Below are positions 34,446 to 43,346 of a stretch of DNA of 64,000 nt, in pieces. The DNA is from Streptomyces sp. NBC_01198 (GTDB lineage: Bacteria; Actinomycetota; Actinomycetes; Streptomycetales; Streptomycetaceae), in contig NZ_CP108568.1 in the NCBI RefSeq assembly GCF_036010485.1, forward strand, positions 7,635,001 to 7,699,000, written 5' to 3'. Position 1 is the first letter of the stretch. Each line of letters opens with the position of its first letter. The position numbers were made by a program, and so were the translations under genes. The notes below the pieces were generated by a model, which was given only the letters and a program-made list of their open reading frames with translations, was not told where the DNA came from and did no database searches.

Positions 34446-35603
34446 TCAGCGGCGGGCCATCGACGTCTGCTCCACGGCGAAGAGCTGCTGCTCCACGTGG
34501 TCGAGGGCCAGCCGCAGCGCGCCCGTGGCGATCGCCTCCTGGCCCAGCGCCGACAGCTCCACCTTCGGCGGCCGCAGGCAGTAGCGGGTCAGCTCGGTCC
34601 GCAGCGGTTCGAGTACGCCGTCCAGGCCCGCCGCCCAGCCGCCGATCACCACCAGCTCCGGGTCGATCGCCAGTACCAGTGCCGCCACGTCGTGCACCAG
34701 CCGGCGCAGGAACCGCTCCACGGCGTCCTTGGCCTGCGCGTCGCCCTGCTTGGCCAGGGTGAAGACCCGCTCGACGGCGGGCTCGTCAAGCGGGTGCAGC
34801 GGCTCACCCGTGGTGGACAGCAGATATTCAGGGGTGACCTCGCGGCCCAGCAGGTGCAGCGCGCCGATCTCACCGGCGGCGCCGCCGAACCCGCGGTGCA
34901 GCCGCCCGCCGATCAGCGACCCGGCGCCGGGGCTGAGCCCGGCCAGGACGAAGACCACGTCGTCGGTGCCGACCGCCACGCCCTTCCAGTGCTCGGCCAC
35001 CGCGGCGACGTTCGCGTCGTTCTCCACCAGGACCGGACATCGGAAGGAGCGCTGCAGCCGCTCGCCCAGCGGCAGCCCGGTCCAGCCGGGCAGCGCGGTG
35101 CTCAGCCGCACCTCGCCGTGCGCCTCCACGATCCCGGGGCTGCCCACCCCGACCGCCCACAGCGTGCTGCGGGCCACCCCGGCCTTGCGCAGCAGCTCGG
35201 CGACCGTGCCGCGGACCCGGTCGAGCCGGTCGTCAGCGGACGCCGCCTCGTCGACCTCGCGCCCGTGCGAGCCCAGCAGTTGCCCGCTCAGGTCGGACAG
35301 CACCACCCGCACCTGGTGGGCGCCGATCTCGATCCCGAGCAGATGCCCGGCCTCGGCGTGGAAGCGGAACCGGCGGGCCGGCCTGCCCTGCTTGCGCGCG
35401 TCACCGGCCTCGGGGCCGACCTCCACCACCAGGTCGGACTCGGTCAGCCCCTCGATGACGCCCTCGACGGTCGGCCGGGACAGGCCGGTGCTGTGGACCA
35501 GTTCGGTGAGGGTGGGGGTCTGCGCCCCGCGCAGGGCATCCAGGACGACCGCGGAGTTGATCCGCCTGAGCAGGGACGGGTCCCCGCCGGTGAGTCGCCC
35601 CAC
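34446..35603 (-). CDS. ROK family transcriptional regulator lacking the zinc-binding cysteines
   Basis: The 385-residue protein has an N-terminal winged helix (INSAVVLDALRGAQTPTLTELVHSTGLSRPTVEGVIEGL), a sugar-kinase-like ROK fold with LLGIEIGAHQVRVVLSDLSG (phosphate loop), VGVGSPGIV, LVENDANVAAVAEHW, and GFGGAAGEIGALHLLG. The CxCGxxGCxE zinc motif of typical ROK proteins should follow GEIG, but no cysteines are present; the sequence runs REVTPEYLLSTTGEP instead. It probably represses or activates sugar genes. It is convergent with the GntR gene and has a 93-base gap before the DNA glycosylase gene. Confidence 0.85.
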   Translation of the reverse strand: MGRLTGGDPSLLRRINSAVVLDALRGAQTPTLTELVHSTGLSRPTVEGVIEGLTESDLVVEVGPEAGDARKQGRPARRFRFHAEAGHLLGIEIGAHQVRVVLSDLSGQLLGSHGREVDEAASADDRLDRVRGTVAELLRKAGVARSTLWAVGVGSPGIVEAHGEVRLSTALPGWTGLPLGERLQRSFRCPVLVENDANVAAVAEHWKGVAVGTDDVVFVLAGLSPGAGSLIGGRLHRGFGGAAGEIGALHLLGREVTPEYLLSTTGEPLHPLDEPAVERVFTLAKQGDAQAKDAVERFLRRLVHDVAALVLAIDPELVVIGGWAAGLDGVLEPLRTELTRYCLRPPKVELSALGQEAIATGALRLALDHVEQQLFAVEQTSMARR

Positions 35604-35696
35604 GTATGTCCTCCCAGACTGTGCCTGTGTGTGGCGGATCGTACCCGTCCGGCGGTCTCGCGGCGAGCGCGGCCCCGTTACGTTTGTGCGGCAGCG

Positions 35697-36296
35697 TCAG
35701 GGACCCTGCCGGCCGCTCCCCGCAGGCCCTGCTGACGACCCGTCAGCCGCCTGCCGGGGCAGGCCGGAGGCAGCTGCCCGCAGCCTGCCGAACTCCTCGG
35801 CCAGCGCCGCCGGCGACCAGTGCGCGTTGAGCCCGCTGGGGCTGGGCAGCGCCCAGATCCTGGTCGGGCCGAGCGTCCGCTGCTGCGGACCGACCTGCGC
35901 GTGCTTGTCCGCGAAGGCGACCCGGTAGGCGGTCACCCCGAGCACCGCGAGCCACACAGGACGGTACCGGGCGACCTTCGCCGCGAGCAGCCTGCCGCCC
36001 TCCACCAGCTCCTCGGTGCTCAGCTCGTCCGCGCGGGCGGTGGCCCGCGCGGCCACGTTGGTCACCCCGAGCCCCAGGCCGAGCAACTGCTCCTGCTCGG
36101 CCGGCGCGAAACGCCGCGGGGTGAATCCCGAGGCGTGCAGCGCCGGCCAGAAGCGGTTCCCCGGCCGGGCGAAGTGATGGCCCGTGTACGCCGACATCAG
36201 GCCCGGGTTGATGCCGCAGAAGACCACCCGCAGACCGTCCGTGAGCAGGTCGTCGAGGGTGCGCCCGCGGGCCGCGGCCAGCTGGTCCGGGGTCAG
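35697..36296 (-). CDS. mug: G/U mismatch-specific DNA glycosylase (Mug/TDG family), probable CTG start
   Basis: The 199-residue protein has VVFCGINPGLMSAYTGHHFARPGNRFWPAL, the Mug/TDG active-site region (GINPG, with Asn as catalytic residue), and IWALPSPSGLNAHW near the end. It excises uracil or thymine from G mismatches. Homologues extend about 23 residues before VVFCG; that stretch is present here (TPDQLAAARGRTLDDLL) but begins with CTG at 36294-36296, overlapping the purB stop as CTGA. No ATG, GTG or TTG occurs at an equivalent place. GTG at 36225-36227 is the only conventional start and would cut into the conserved core. The tail after about residue 175 is low-complexity. Confidence 0.8.
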   Translation of the reverse strand: MTPDQLAAARGRTLDDLLTDGLRVVFCGINPGLMSAYTGHHFARPGNRFWPALHASGFTPRRFAPAEQEQLLGLGLGVTNVAARATARADELSTEELVEGGRLLAAKVARYRPVWLAVLGVTAYRVAFADKHAQVGPQQRTLGPTRIWALPSPSGLNAHWSPAALAEEFGRLRAAASGLPRQAADGSSAGPAGSGRQGP

Positions 36297-37726
36297 AGGA
36301 TCGCCCCGGGCCGATACGCCGCCGCCCGCGGGTGCGCCTTGACGACGTCCTCGATCCGCCGCACGACCTCGGCGACCTGGCCGGCCGCGGCACCGGTGAA
36401 GGACAGCCGGTCGGCCATCAGCGCGTCCAGCTGTGCGCGGTCCAGCGGGATCCGCTCGTCGGCCGCCAGCCGGTCGAGCAGCTCGTTGCGCTCGGTGCCC
36501 TGCTCGCGCATCGCCAGCGCGGACGCCACCGCGTTCTCCTTGATCGCCTCATGGGCGATCTCCCTGCCCACCCCGGCGCGCACCGCGCCCATCAGCACCT
36601 TGGTCGTGGCAAGGAACGGCAGGTAGCGGTCCAGCTCGCGGGCGACGACCGCGGGGAAGGCACCGAATTCGTCCAGCACCGTCAGGAACGTCTCCAGCAG
36701 CCCGTCGAAGGCGAAGAAGGCGTCGGGCAGCGCGACCCTGCGCACCACCGAGCACGACACATCGCCCTCGTTCCACTGGTCGCCCGCCAGCTCGCCGGTC
36801 ATCGAGGCGTAGCCGCGCAGGACCACCATCAGCCCGTTGACCCGCTCGCAGGACCGGGTGTTCATCTTGTGCGGCATGGCCGACGAGCCGACCTGCCCGG
36901 GCTTGAAGCCCTCCGTGACCAGCTCGTTCCCGGCCATCAGCCGGATGGTCCTGGCCAGCGACGAGGGCGCGGCCGCCAGCTGCACCAGCGCGGTCACCAC
37001 GTCGTAGTCCAGCGACCGCGGGTAGACCTGGCCGACCGAGGTGAAGGCCCGCGCGAAGCCCAGGTGCTCCGCGATCCGCGCTTCGAGCTCCGCGAGCTTG
37101 CCGGTTTCGCCGCCCAGCAGGTCCAGCATGTCCTGCGCGGTCCCGACCGGGCCCTTGATGCCGCGCAGCGGATAGCGGCCGAGCAGGTCCTCGACCCGCT
37201 CGTAGGCGACCAGCAGCTCGTCCGCGGCTGTCGCGAAACGCTTGCCCAGCGTGGTGGCCTGTGCCGCCACGTTGTGCGAGCGCCCGGCCATCACCAGCTC
37301 CGCGTACTGCCCTGCCAGCTGCCCGAGCCGGGCCAGCACGGCGACGGTGCGGTCCCGCACGTGGTCGAGCGACAGCCGGATCTGCAGCTGCTCGACGTTC
37401 TCGGTCAGATCGCGGGACGTCATGCCCTTGTGGATCTGCTCGTGCCCGGCGAGCGCGTTGAACTCCTCGATCCTGGCCTTCACGTCGTGCCGGGTGACCT
37501 TCTCGCGTTCCGCGATCGAGCCCAGGTCGACCTGTTCGAGCACCCGCTCGTAGTCGGCGACCGCCTGCTCGGGCACCTCGATCCCGAGGTCCTTCTGCGC
37601 CCGCAGCACCGCCAGCCACAGCCGGCGCTCCAGCACCACCTTCTGCTCGGGGGACCACAGGGCGGCCAGCTCCGTGGAGGCATAGCGGCCGGCGAGGACG
37701 TTCGGGATACGCGGCTTGGCTGTCAC
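36293..37726 (-). CDS. purB: Adenylosuccinate lyase
   Basis: The 477-residue fumarase/aspartase superfamily enzyme carries the signature GSSAMPHKMNTRSCE, plus TSRDLTENVEQLQIR and MAGRSHNVAAQATTLGKR. It cleaves SAICAR and adenylosuccinate in purine synthesis. It starts at GTG with TAGAAT ending 6 bases before it (37738-37733 on the minus strand), which suggests a leaderless mRNA. The stop overlaps the apparent CTG start of the glycosylase gene by 4 bases, so the two form an operon. Confidence 0.95.
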   Translation of the reverse strand: MTAKPRIPNVLAGRYASTELAALWSPEQKVVLERRLWLAVLRAQKDLGIEVPEQAVADYERVLEQVDLGSIAEREKVTRHDVKARIEEFNALAGHEQIHKGMTSRDLTENVEQLQIRLSLDHVRDRTVAVLARLGQLAGQYAELVMAGRSHNVAAQATTLGKRFATAADELLVAYERVEDLLGRYPLRGIKGPVGTAQDMLDLLGGETGKLAELEARIAEHLGFARAFTSVGQVYPRSLDYDVVTALVQLAAAPSSLARTIRLMAGNELVTEGFKPGQVGSSAMPHKMNTRSCERVNGLMVVLRGYASMTGELAGDQWNEGDVSCSVVRRVALPDAFFAFDGLLETFLTVLDEFGAFPAVVARELDRYLPFLATTKVLMGAVRAGVGREIAHEAIKENAVASALAMREQGTERNELLDRLAADERIPLDRAQLDALMADRLSFTGAAAGQVAEVVRRIEDVVKAHPRAAAYRPGAIL

Positions 37727-37779
37727 GTGCAGATTCTACTGGTCGCGGCGGTGCCACCGGTCCGGTGACAGCCGTCAGG

Positions 37780-38610
37780 TCAGCCGCCGACCTCGGAGGG
37801 CACCGGCCCCGGCTCGCACGGCTCCTGCTGGTACGGCAGCAGCTGGGGGCGCTTGGCCGGGCGGCCGTCGCCCGAGGAGCGGCCGGTCAGCCGGCGGCCG
37901 ATCCACGGCAGCAGGTGGCGGCTGGTGAAGCGCAGGTCGGCGCCGCGGCGGGCGGCCCAGCCGGGGCGGACCGCGGGCGGCAGCGCGAGCGTCCAGTCCG
38001 CTCGGGCCGGCAGTCCGAGGGCCTGCCAGACCGCCTCGGCCACCCGCTCGTGGCCCTCCGCGGTCAGGTGCAGCCGGTCGTCGGCCCACATCCGCTGGTC
38101 GCCGAGCACCTCGGCCCCGTAGAGGTCCACCACTATGGCGCCGTGCCGGGCGGCCAGGTCGTCGATGAAGGCGAACAGCTGCTCCATGCGCGGCAGGAAG
38201 CGGGTGGCGACCGGGCCGCGGCGGGCCGGGCTGCGCATCAGCACCAGCTGCCGGCAGGACGGCGCGAGCCGTTCCACCGCGCTGCGCAGGTGCTCGCAGA
38301 CCACGTCCACGTCGCAGCCCGGCCGCAGCACGTCGTTGAGCCCGCCGACCAGCGTGACCAGGTCGGCGTCCATCGCCGCCGCCAGGTCCACCTGGTCCTC
38401 GGCGATCTGCCGGATCAGCTTGCCGCGCACCGCGAGATTCGCGTACCTGAAGCCCTCAGCGCCGTCCGCGGCCCGGGGCAGCGCCGCCAGCCGGGCGGCG
38501 AGCAGATCGGCCCAGCCCCGGTAGGTGCCGTCGGGCAGCAGGTCCGACATTCCCTCGGTGAAGGAGTCGCCGACGGCGACGAAACTGGTGTAAGTGAGAT
38601 CGTTCTCCAT
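37780..38610 (-). CDS. SGNH/GDSL-type esterase/lipase
   Basis: The 276-residue cytoplasmic SGNH hydrolase has block I FVAVGDSFTEGMSD (catalytic Ser in GDS), block II ANLAVRG (Gly), block III TLVGGLNDVLRPG (Asn) and block V DDRLHLTAEGHERVA (Asp, His). It has no signal peptide. The substrate is unknown; such enzymes deacylate lipids, sugars or peptidoglycan. The tail is basic and Pro/Gly-rich. Confidence 0.9.
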   Translation of the reverse strand: MENDLTYTSFVAVGDSFTEGMSDLLPDGTYRGWADLLAARLAALPRAADGAEGFRYANLAVRGKLIRQIAEDQVDLAAAMDADLVTLVGGLNDVLRPGCDVDVVCEHLRSAVERLAPSCRQLVLMRSPARRGPVATRFLPRMEQLFAFIDDLAARHGAIVVDLYGAEVLGDQRMWADDRLHLTAEGHERVAEAVWQALGLPARADWTLALPPAVRPGWAARRGADLRFTSRHLLPWIGRRLTGRSSGDGRPAKRPQLLPYQQEPCEPGPVPSEVGG

Positions 38611-38659
38611 CGCCCGGTGATCCTATCGGCAGCCCCGCGCACGGCGGGGGACCGCGCGG

Positions 38660-39490
38660 CTATCCGACGAGTGTCTGGGTGCCGAGCACCGCGAGCAGCG
38701 CCAGGCGTTCGGCGTCCTCGGTGCCGGGGTCCGCCGTGTAGACCATGATCCGCAGATCGCTGCCCGCGACGCTGAGCAGGTCGCAGTCCAGCGTCAGGGT
38801 GCCGACCTGGGGGTGGTCGACGGTCTTGCGGGACACGTCGTGCCGCTCCACCGTTCCCGTGTCCCACAGCTCGGCGAAGCGCTCGCTCCTCGCGCGCAGT
38901 TCCGCGATGAGCCCCCGCAGCCGCAGATCGGCCGGATAGCGGTTCGCGGTCGCCCGCAGCCCGGCGACCTGTCCGGCCTCCAGCTTGCGCAGCGAGCGCG
39001 GGGTGTGGCGCACCCGGCTGCCCGAGCCGAGGAAGGTGCGCCACACCGCGTTGCGCTCCCTGCCGTGCCGCTCGCCCATCAGCGCCGTGTACATCGGGTT
39101 GGCGAGCAGCAGCGTCCAGGTCGCGTCGGAGACCGCCACCGGGGTCCCGGCGAGCCGGTCCAGCATCCGCTGCACGCTCGGCGGGATGTACGCGGGCACC
39201 GTGCCCAGCCCCGGCGGGACCAGCCCGGCGACGTGGAAGAGGTGCTCGCGCTCGGCCGGCGACACCCGCAGTGCCCGGCCCAGCGCTTCGACCACCTGCT
39301 CCGACGGGTTGGCCGCGCGCCCCTGTTCGAGCCGGGTGACGTAGTCCACCGAGATCCCGGCCAGCAGCGCCAACTCCTCCCGGCGCAGCCCGGCGGCCCG
39401 CCGCTGCCCGCCGGGCGGCAGCCCGGCCGCCTCCGGGGACACCCGGTCCCGCCAGCGCCGCAGCGTGTGCCCGAACTCCGTGGTCGCCAT
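38660..39490 (-). CDS. XRE-family regulator with MmyB-like ligand-binding domain
   Basis: The 276-residue protein has an N-terminal HTH (RRAAGLRREELALLAGISVDYVTRLEQGRAANPSEQV) and a C-terminal MmyB-like domain (LLLANPMYTALMGERHGRERNAVWRTFLG, then LRARSERFAELWDTGTVERH). Such proteins often sit divergent to an SDR gene, as here, and bind a fatty acid-like ligand. The start is MATTEFG (39488-39490). The operator is probably the TCCTGG/CCAGGA repeat in the shared intergenic region. Confidence 0.9.
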   Translation of the reverse strand: MATTEFGHTLRRWRDRVSPEAAGLPPGGQRRAAGLRREELALLAGISVDYVTRLEQGRAANPSEQVVEALGRALRVSPAEREHLFHVAGLVPPGLGTVPAYIPPSVQRMLDRLAGTPVAVSDATWTLLLANPMYTALMGERHGRERNAVWRTFLGSGSRVRHTPRSLRKLEAGQVAGLRATANRYPADLRLRGLIAELRARSERFAELWDTGTVERHDVSRKTVDHPQVGTLTLDCDLLSVAGSDLRIMVYTADPGTEDAERLALLAVLGTQTLVG

Positions 39491-39522
39491 GACACCACTG
39501 TGCACCGCGGCACCGCGGAACG

Positions 39523-39545
39523 TCCTGGTACTGCCGGTCCCAGGA
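39523..39545. promoter_or_regulatory. Inverted repeat between the XRE regulator and SDR genes
   Basis: TCCTGG (39523-39528) and CCAGGA (39540-39545) form a perfect 6-base inverted repeat with an 11-base spacer. It lies in the 103-base divergent region and is the best candidate operator for the XRE/MmyB-like regulator. Confidence 0.55.
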
Positions 39546-39593
39546 AGACCGGACTACTGGTGGCGCGGCTCGGCCCGGGGACACCGTGAGGGC

Positions 39594-40301
39594 ATGACAG
39601 CAACACTGATCACCGGAGCGAACAAGGGTCTCGGTTACGAGACCGCCCGGCGGCTCGTCGCCGCCGGCCACACCGTCCACCTCGGCTGCCGGGACGCCGG
39701 GCGCGGCCGCCGGGCCGCGGAGCGGCTGGGCGCACGACCGGTCCTGCTCGACGTCACCGAGGACGCGTCCGTCGCCGCCGCGGTGCGGACCGTCGCGGCG
39801 GACGGCGGCCTGGACGTGCTGATCAACAACGCCGGTATTCAGCGGGAAATGGCCGGGGACGGCACCACGGTGGGGGCGGAACTGACCGCCGACCTGATGC
39901 GGGCGACGTTCGAGACGAACGTGTTCGGCATGGTCCGCGTCACCCACGCCTTCCTCCCGCTGCTCCGGCGCTCCACGGCCCCGGTGGTGGTCAACGTCAG
40001 CAGCGGCCTGGCCTCGCTGGCCCTTCTCAGCACCCCCGGCACCCCGGCGTACGACTACCCGGGCATCGCGTATCCGGCGTCCAAGACCGCGGTCAACATG
40101 CTCACCGTGCAGTACGCGAAGGCCTACCCCGGCTTCCGGATCAACGCCGTGGAGCCCGGCTTCACCAGCACCGACCTGAACGGCAACACCGGCCACCAGA
40201 GCGTCGAGGAGGGCGCGGAGATCATCGTACGGATGGCGCGGCTCGGCCCGGACGGGCCCACCGGCGGCTTCTTCACCGCCGAAGGACCGCTGCCCTGGTG
40301 A
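39594..40301 (+). CDS. SDR family oxidoreductase
   Basis: The 235-residue short-chain dehydrogenase has TGANKGLG (7-14), LINNAGIQ, VNVSSGLA and YPASK (catalytic Tyr and Lys), and the carbonyl-reductase-like VEPGFTSTDLNG. The substrate is unknown. It is divergent from, and probably regulated by, the XRE/MmyB-like protein. The start MTATLITG follows GAGGG by 1 base only, so the ribosome binding site is more likely the upstream GGGGACACCGTGAGG stretch. Confidence 0.9.
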   Translation: MTATLITGANKGLGYETARRLVAAGHTVHLGCRDAGRGRRAAERLGARPVLLDVTEDASVAAAVRTVAADGGLDVLINNAGIQREMAGDGTTVGAELTADLMRATFETNVFGMVRVTHAFLPLLRRSTAPVVVNVSSGLASLALLSTPGTPAYDYPGIAYPASKTAVNMLTVQYAKAYPGFRINAVEPGFTSTDLNGNTGHQSVEEGAEIIVRMARLGPDGPTGGFFTAEGPLPW

Positions 40302-40337
40302 CGGACGGCGGGCGCGCCCGGGGTCGCTGAGGGGGCG

Positions 40338-41360
40338 TCACTCGTCGGGCCGGCCCGGGCCGACCAGTTGCTTGAGCACGTCCTCCATGGTGACCAGGCC
40401 GACCGCGCGCCCGTCCTCGTCCACCACCGCGGCCAGATGCGCGCTGGCCGCGCGCATCGCGGTGAGCACGTCGTCCAGCGGCGTCGCGGCGCCGACCCGG
40501 GTGATGGGGCGCAGGGCGGCGCGCGGGAAGGCGGCCTCACGCGGCTCGGCGTCCAGCGCGTCCTTCACATGGAGGTAGCCGAGCACCCGCCCGTCGCCGT
40601 CGGCGACCGGGAACCGCGAGAAACCCGACCGCGACGCCAGCGCCTCCAGGCCGCCGGGGGTGATGCCCAGCGGGGCGCGGACCACCCGGTCGGCCGGCAG
40701 CACGATCTCGCCGACCGGCCGGCGGCCCAGCACCAGCGCGTCCCGCAGCCGGTCGGCGGCCCGCTCGTCCAGCAGCCCGGCCGCGCCGGCGTCCCCGACC
40801 ATCCGGGACAGCTCGTCGTCGGAGAAGACCGACGTCACCTCCGAGCGCAGCTCGACCCGCAGCAGCCGCAGCAGCCCGTTCGCCAGCGCGTTGATCCCGA
40901 AGATCACCGGCCGCAGCGCCCGGGTGAAGGCCACCAGCGGCGGTCCCAGGCGCAGTGCCGAACGCACCGGGTCGGCCAGCGCGATGTTCTTCGGCACCAT
41001 CTCGCCGAGCAGCATGTGCAGATACGTCGCCACCGCGAGCGACACCGCGTAGGCGATGACATGGATCGCCCCGTCCGGCAGGCCGACCGCGTGCAGCACC
41101 GGCTCCAGCAGGTGCGCGATGGCCGGCTCCGCGACGATGCCGAGCACCAGGGTGGCCGCGGTGACGCCGAGCTGGGCGGCGGCCAGCAGCGGCGCCAGGT
41201 GCTCAAGGCCCCACAGCACCCGCCCGGCCCGCCGGTCACCCGGCTCCGTGCCGGACTCCACCTGGCCGCGCCGCACCGAGATCATCGCGAACTCGGCGCC
41301 GACGAAGAAGGCGTTCACCACCAGGGTGAGCAGCCCGACCAGCAGCTCGACCACGGTCAT
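40338..41360 (-). CDS. CNNM/CorC-type membrane protein with CBS pair, short form
   Basis: The 340-residue protein has a DUF21/CNNM membrane domain (1-190: ELLVGLLTLVVNAFFVGAEFAMISVRRGQVE, then LLGEMVPKNIALADP) followed by two CBS domains (REIVLPAD-like VGEIVLPADRVVRAP and VDEDGRAVGLVTMEDVLKQLVG). It ends after the CBS pair and lacks the C-terminal CorC_HlyC domain of its neighbour. The family is linked to divalent cation (Mg2+/Co2+) efflux. It overlaps the upstream paralogue by 4 bases (ATGA), so the two probably form a heteromer. Confidence 0.85.
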   Translation of the reverse strand: MTVVELLVGLLTLVVNAFFVGAEFAMISVRRGQVESGTEPGDRRAGRVLWGLEHLAPLLAAAQLGVTAATLVLGIVAEPAIAHLLEPVLHAVGLPDGAIHVIAYAVSLAVATYLHMLLGEMVPKNIALADPVRSALRLGPPLVAFTRALRPVIFGINALANGLLRLLRVELRSEVTSVFSDDELSRMVGDAGAAGLLDERAADRLRDALVLGRRPVGEIVLPADRVVRAPLGITPGGLEALASRSGFSRFPVADGDGRVLGYLHVKDALDAEPREAAFPRAALRPITRVGAATPLDDVLTAMRAASAHLAAVVDEDGRAVGLVTMEDVLKQLVGPGRPDE

Positions 41361-42688
41361 GCGTGCGGCTCCCGCCGGCCGGGCGACGGCGACACCAGCC
41401 GCACCCGGGCGGCCCGGTGCCCGGTGTCGTCGGCGACCTCGATCAGCCAGCCGGCGAGCCGCAGCGAGTCGCCGCGCACCGGGATCCGGCCGAGCCGGTC
41501 CGCGACCAGCCCGGCGAGCGTCTCGTACGGGCCGTCGGGCACCCGCAGGCCGATCCGCCGCAGCTGGTCCTCGGTCCGGGTGGCGCCGTCCGCGTCGTAG
41601 AACCGCCGGCCGTCCGGATCCTCGCGGACGAACAGCAGGTCGGGCAGCTGCTGGGGGTCGTGCTCGTCGGTGACCTCGCCGACCACCTCCTCGACGATGT
41701 CCTCCAGCGTCGCCACGCCGGCCGTACCGCCGTACTCGTCGATGACCACCGCCATCGACCGCGACTCCGAGAGCCGGTCGAGCAGCCGGTCGACGGTGAG
41801 CGTCTCGGGCACCAGAAGCGCGTCCTTGAGCAGGGCCGTCACCGGGGTACGGGCCCGGCGCTCGGCGGGCACCGCCAGGACGTCCTTGATGTGCACCGTG
41901 CCGATCACCGCGTCGAGGGTGCCGCGGTAGACCGGGAAGCGCGACAGGCCGGTGGCGCGGGTGGCGTTCGCGACGTCCGCGGCGCTCACCAGCGCGTCGA
42001 GCGCGGTGACCTGGACCCGTGGCGTCATCACGTTCTCCGCGGTCAGATCGGCCAGGCTCAGGGTCCGGACGAACAGCTCGGCGGTGTCCGGCTCCAGCGC
42101 GCCCTCCTTCGCCGAGCGCCGGGCCAGCGCCCCCAGCTCCTGCGGCCCGCGGGCCGACGCCAGCTCCTCGGCCGGCTCCAGGCCCATCCGGCGCAGCACC
42201 CGGTTGGCGGCGTTGTTCAGATGGTGGATCAGCGGCCCGAAGGCCGCGGTGAAGGCGCGCTGCGGGCCCGCGACGGCCTTGGCGACCTGCAGCGGCCGGG
42301 AGATCGCCCAGTTCTTCGGCACCAGCTCGCCGACCACCATCAGCACGACCGTGGACAGCGCCGTCCCCAGCACGAGCGCCAGCGGCGAGGCGGTGGAACG
42401 CGACACCCCGGCCGAGCGCAGCGGCCCGCGCAGCAGTTCGGCGATCGAGCCGCGGGCCAGCATGCCGATGATCAGGCCGGTCACGGTGATGCCCAGCTGG
42501 GCCCCGGACAGCTGCACGGTCAGCGACCGCACCCCCGACAGCGCCGCGGCCGCCCCCCGCTCACCGCGGGACGCGGCCCGCTCCACCTCGCCGCGTTCGA
42601 CCGTGGTCAGCGAGAATTCCGCCGCGACGAAGACACCGCAGGCGAGACTGAGCAGCAGGGCCACGATCAGGAGCAGCGCTTCGGTCAT
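41357..42688 (-). CDS. CNNM/CorC-type membrane protein with CBS and CorC_HlyC domains, long form
   Basis: The 443-residue protein has a DUF21/CNNM domain (TEALLLIVALLLSLACGVFVAAEFSLTTVERGEVE, then VGELVPKNWAISRP), a CBS pair (ENVMTPRVQVTALDA; AVVIDEYGGTAGVATLEDIVEEVVGEVTDEHD) and a C-terminal CorC_HlyC domain (from about 355). It is a putative cation transporter or regulator. I start it at MTEALLL because GAGGT lies 5 bases before the ATG; earlier in-frame starts have no ribosome binding site. It is translationally coupled to the short paralogue downstream. Confidence 0.9.
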   Translation of the reverse strand: MTEALLLIVALLLSLACGVFVAAEFSLTTVERGEVERAASRGERGAAAALSGVRSLTVQLSGAQLGITVTGLIIGMLARGSIAELLRGPLRSAGVSRSTASPLALVLGTALSTVVLMVVGELVPKNWAISRPLQVAKAVAGPQRAFTAAFGPLIHHLNNAANRVLRRMGLEPAEELASARGPQELGALARRSAKEGALEPDTAELFVRTLSLADLTAENVMTPRVQVTALDALVSAADVANATRATGLSRFPVYRGTLDAVIGTVHIKDVLAVPAERRARTPVTALLKDALLVPETLTVDRLLDRLSESRSMAVVIDEYGGTAGVATLEDIVEEVVGEVTDEHDPQQLPDLLFVREDPDGRRFYDADGATRTEDQLRRIGLRVPDGPYETLAGLVADRLGRIPVRGDSLRLAGWLIEVADDTGHRAARVRLVSPSPGRREPHA

Positions 42689-42780
42689 CGGACACCTCGG
42701 TCCCATGATCGGGCAGCGGCCGCCCGCGCGCACCCATGACGCGCCCACCGCCCGTTCCCGAGCAGCCGGCGCGGGACCGG

Positions 42781-43236
42781 TCAGGCCCCGCGCAGCGGTT
42801 TCGTCCAGCGCCGCCACTGCGGCTCAGGTGCGTAACCCGCGGCCCGCCAGGCGAGGTGGGCACGCTCGTTGCCCTCAAGCACCATCGCGTCGCCGCGGCG
42901 GCCGCCCAGCGCGGCGAACCGTGCCTCGGCCGCGTCCAGCAGCGCCCGCGCGACACCCTGGCGGCGGGCCTCGGGGTGCACGGCCAGCCGGTAGAGGTGG
43001 CACCGCCAGCCGTCGAACCCGGCGATCACCGTGCCCACCAGGGCGCCGTCCCGCTCGGCGAGCAGCAGGGCGCCCGGGTCGGTGCCGACCAGCCGGGCGA
43101 AGCCCGCCTCGTCGTCGCTGATGCTGGTGCCCTCGGCGGCCACCCGCCAGAAGGCCAGGACGGCGCCGGCGTCGGCCGGACCCGCGGCCCTGATGTCGGC
43201 CGCCGCGCCCGCGGCCCTGATACGGGGACTGGACAT
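42781..43236 (-). CDS. GNAT family N-acetyltransferase
   Basis: The 151-residue GNAT has LYRLAVHPEARRQGVARALLDAAEARFAALGG as acetyl-CoA loop and helix, and YAPEPQWRRWTKPL at the end, typical of the small PF00583 acetyltransferases. The acceptor is unknown. The start at MSSPRIR is chosen for a GGGATGG about 5 bases upstream; alternatives 3 and 10 codons upstream are possible. Its gap to the CNNM gene is 92 bases. Confidence 0.8.
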   Translation of the reverse strand: MSSPRIRAAGAAADIRAAGPADAGAVLAFWRVAAEGTSISDDEAGFARLVGTDPGALLLAERDGALVGTVIAGFDGWRCHLYRLAVHPEARRQGVARALLDAAEARFAALGGRRGDAMVLEGNERAHLAWRAAGYAPEPQWRRWTKPLRGA

Positions 43237-43310
43237 GCCGGCCATCCCACCACCGCCATGCCGCACGTGGCCCGCAATTCCGGGATACGAGACAGCCGTC
43301 GGCCGCGCTC

Positions 43311-43340
43311 TTGCCGCTACTAGCGGATCGGCGCTAGCTT
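43311..43340 (+). promoter_or_regulatory. Promoter and operator of the RHH/Doc-like pair
   Basis: TTGCCG (43311-43316) and TAGCTT (43335-43340) are 18 bases apart, and the -10 element ends 6 bases before the ATG (leaderless). CTAGCG (43320-43325) and CGCTAG (43332-43337) form a perfect 6-base inverted repeat with a GATCGG spacer that covers the spacer and part of the -10 element. This is ideal for autorepression by the ribbon-helix-helix protein. Confidence 0.65.
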
Positions 43341-43346
43341 GGGAGT

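Noticed and set aside
34386..35735. A plus-strand ORF beginning MSDKSRLARG
   Set aside because: The start is created by the dispersed 33-bp repeat (the same MSD-SRLARG start appears at copy A), and the rest is antisense to the ROK gene.
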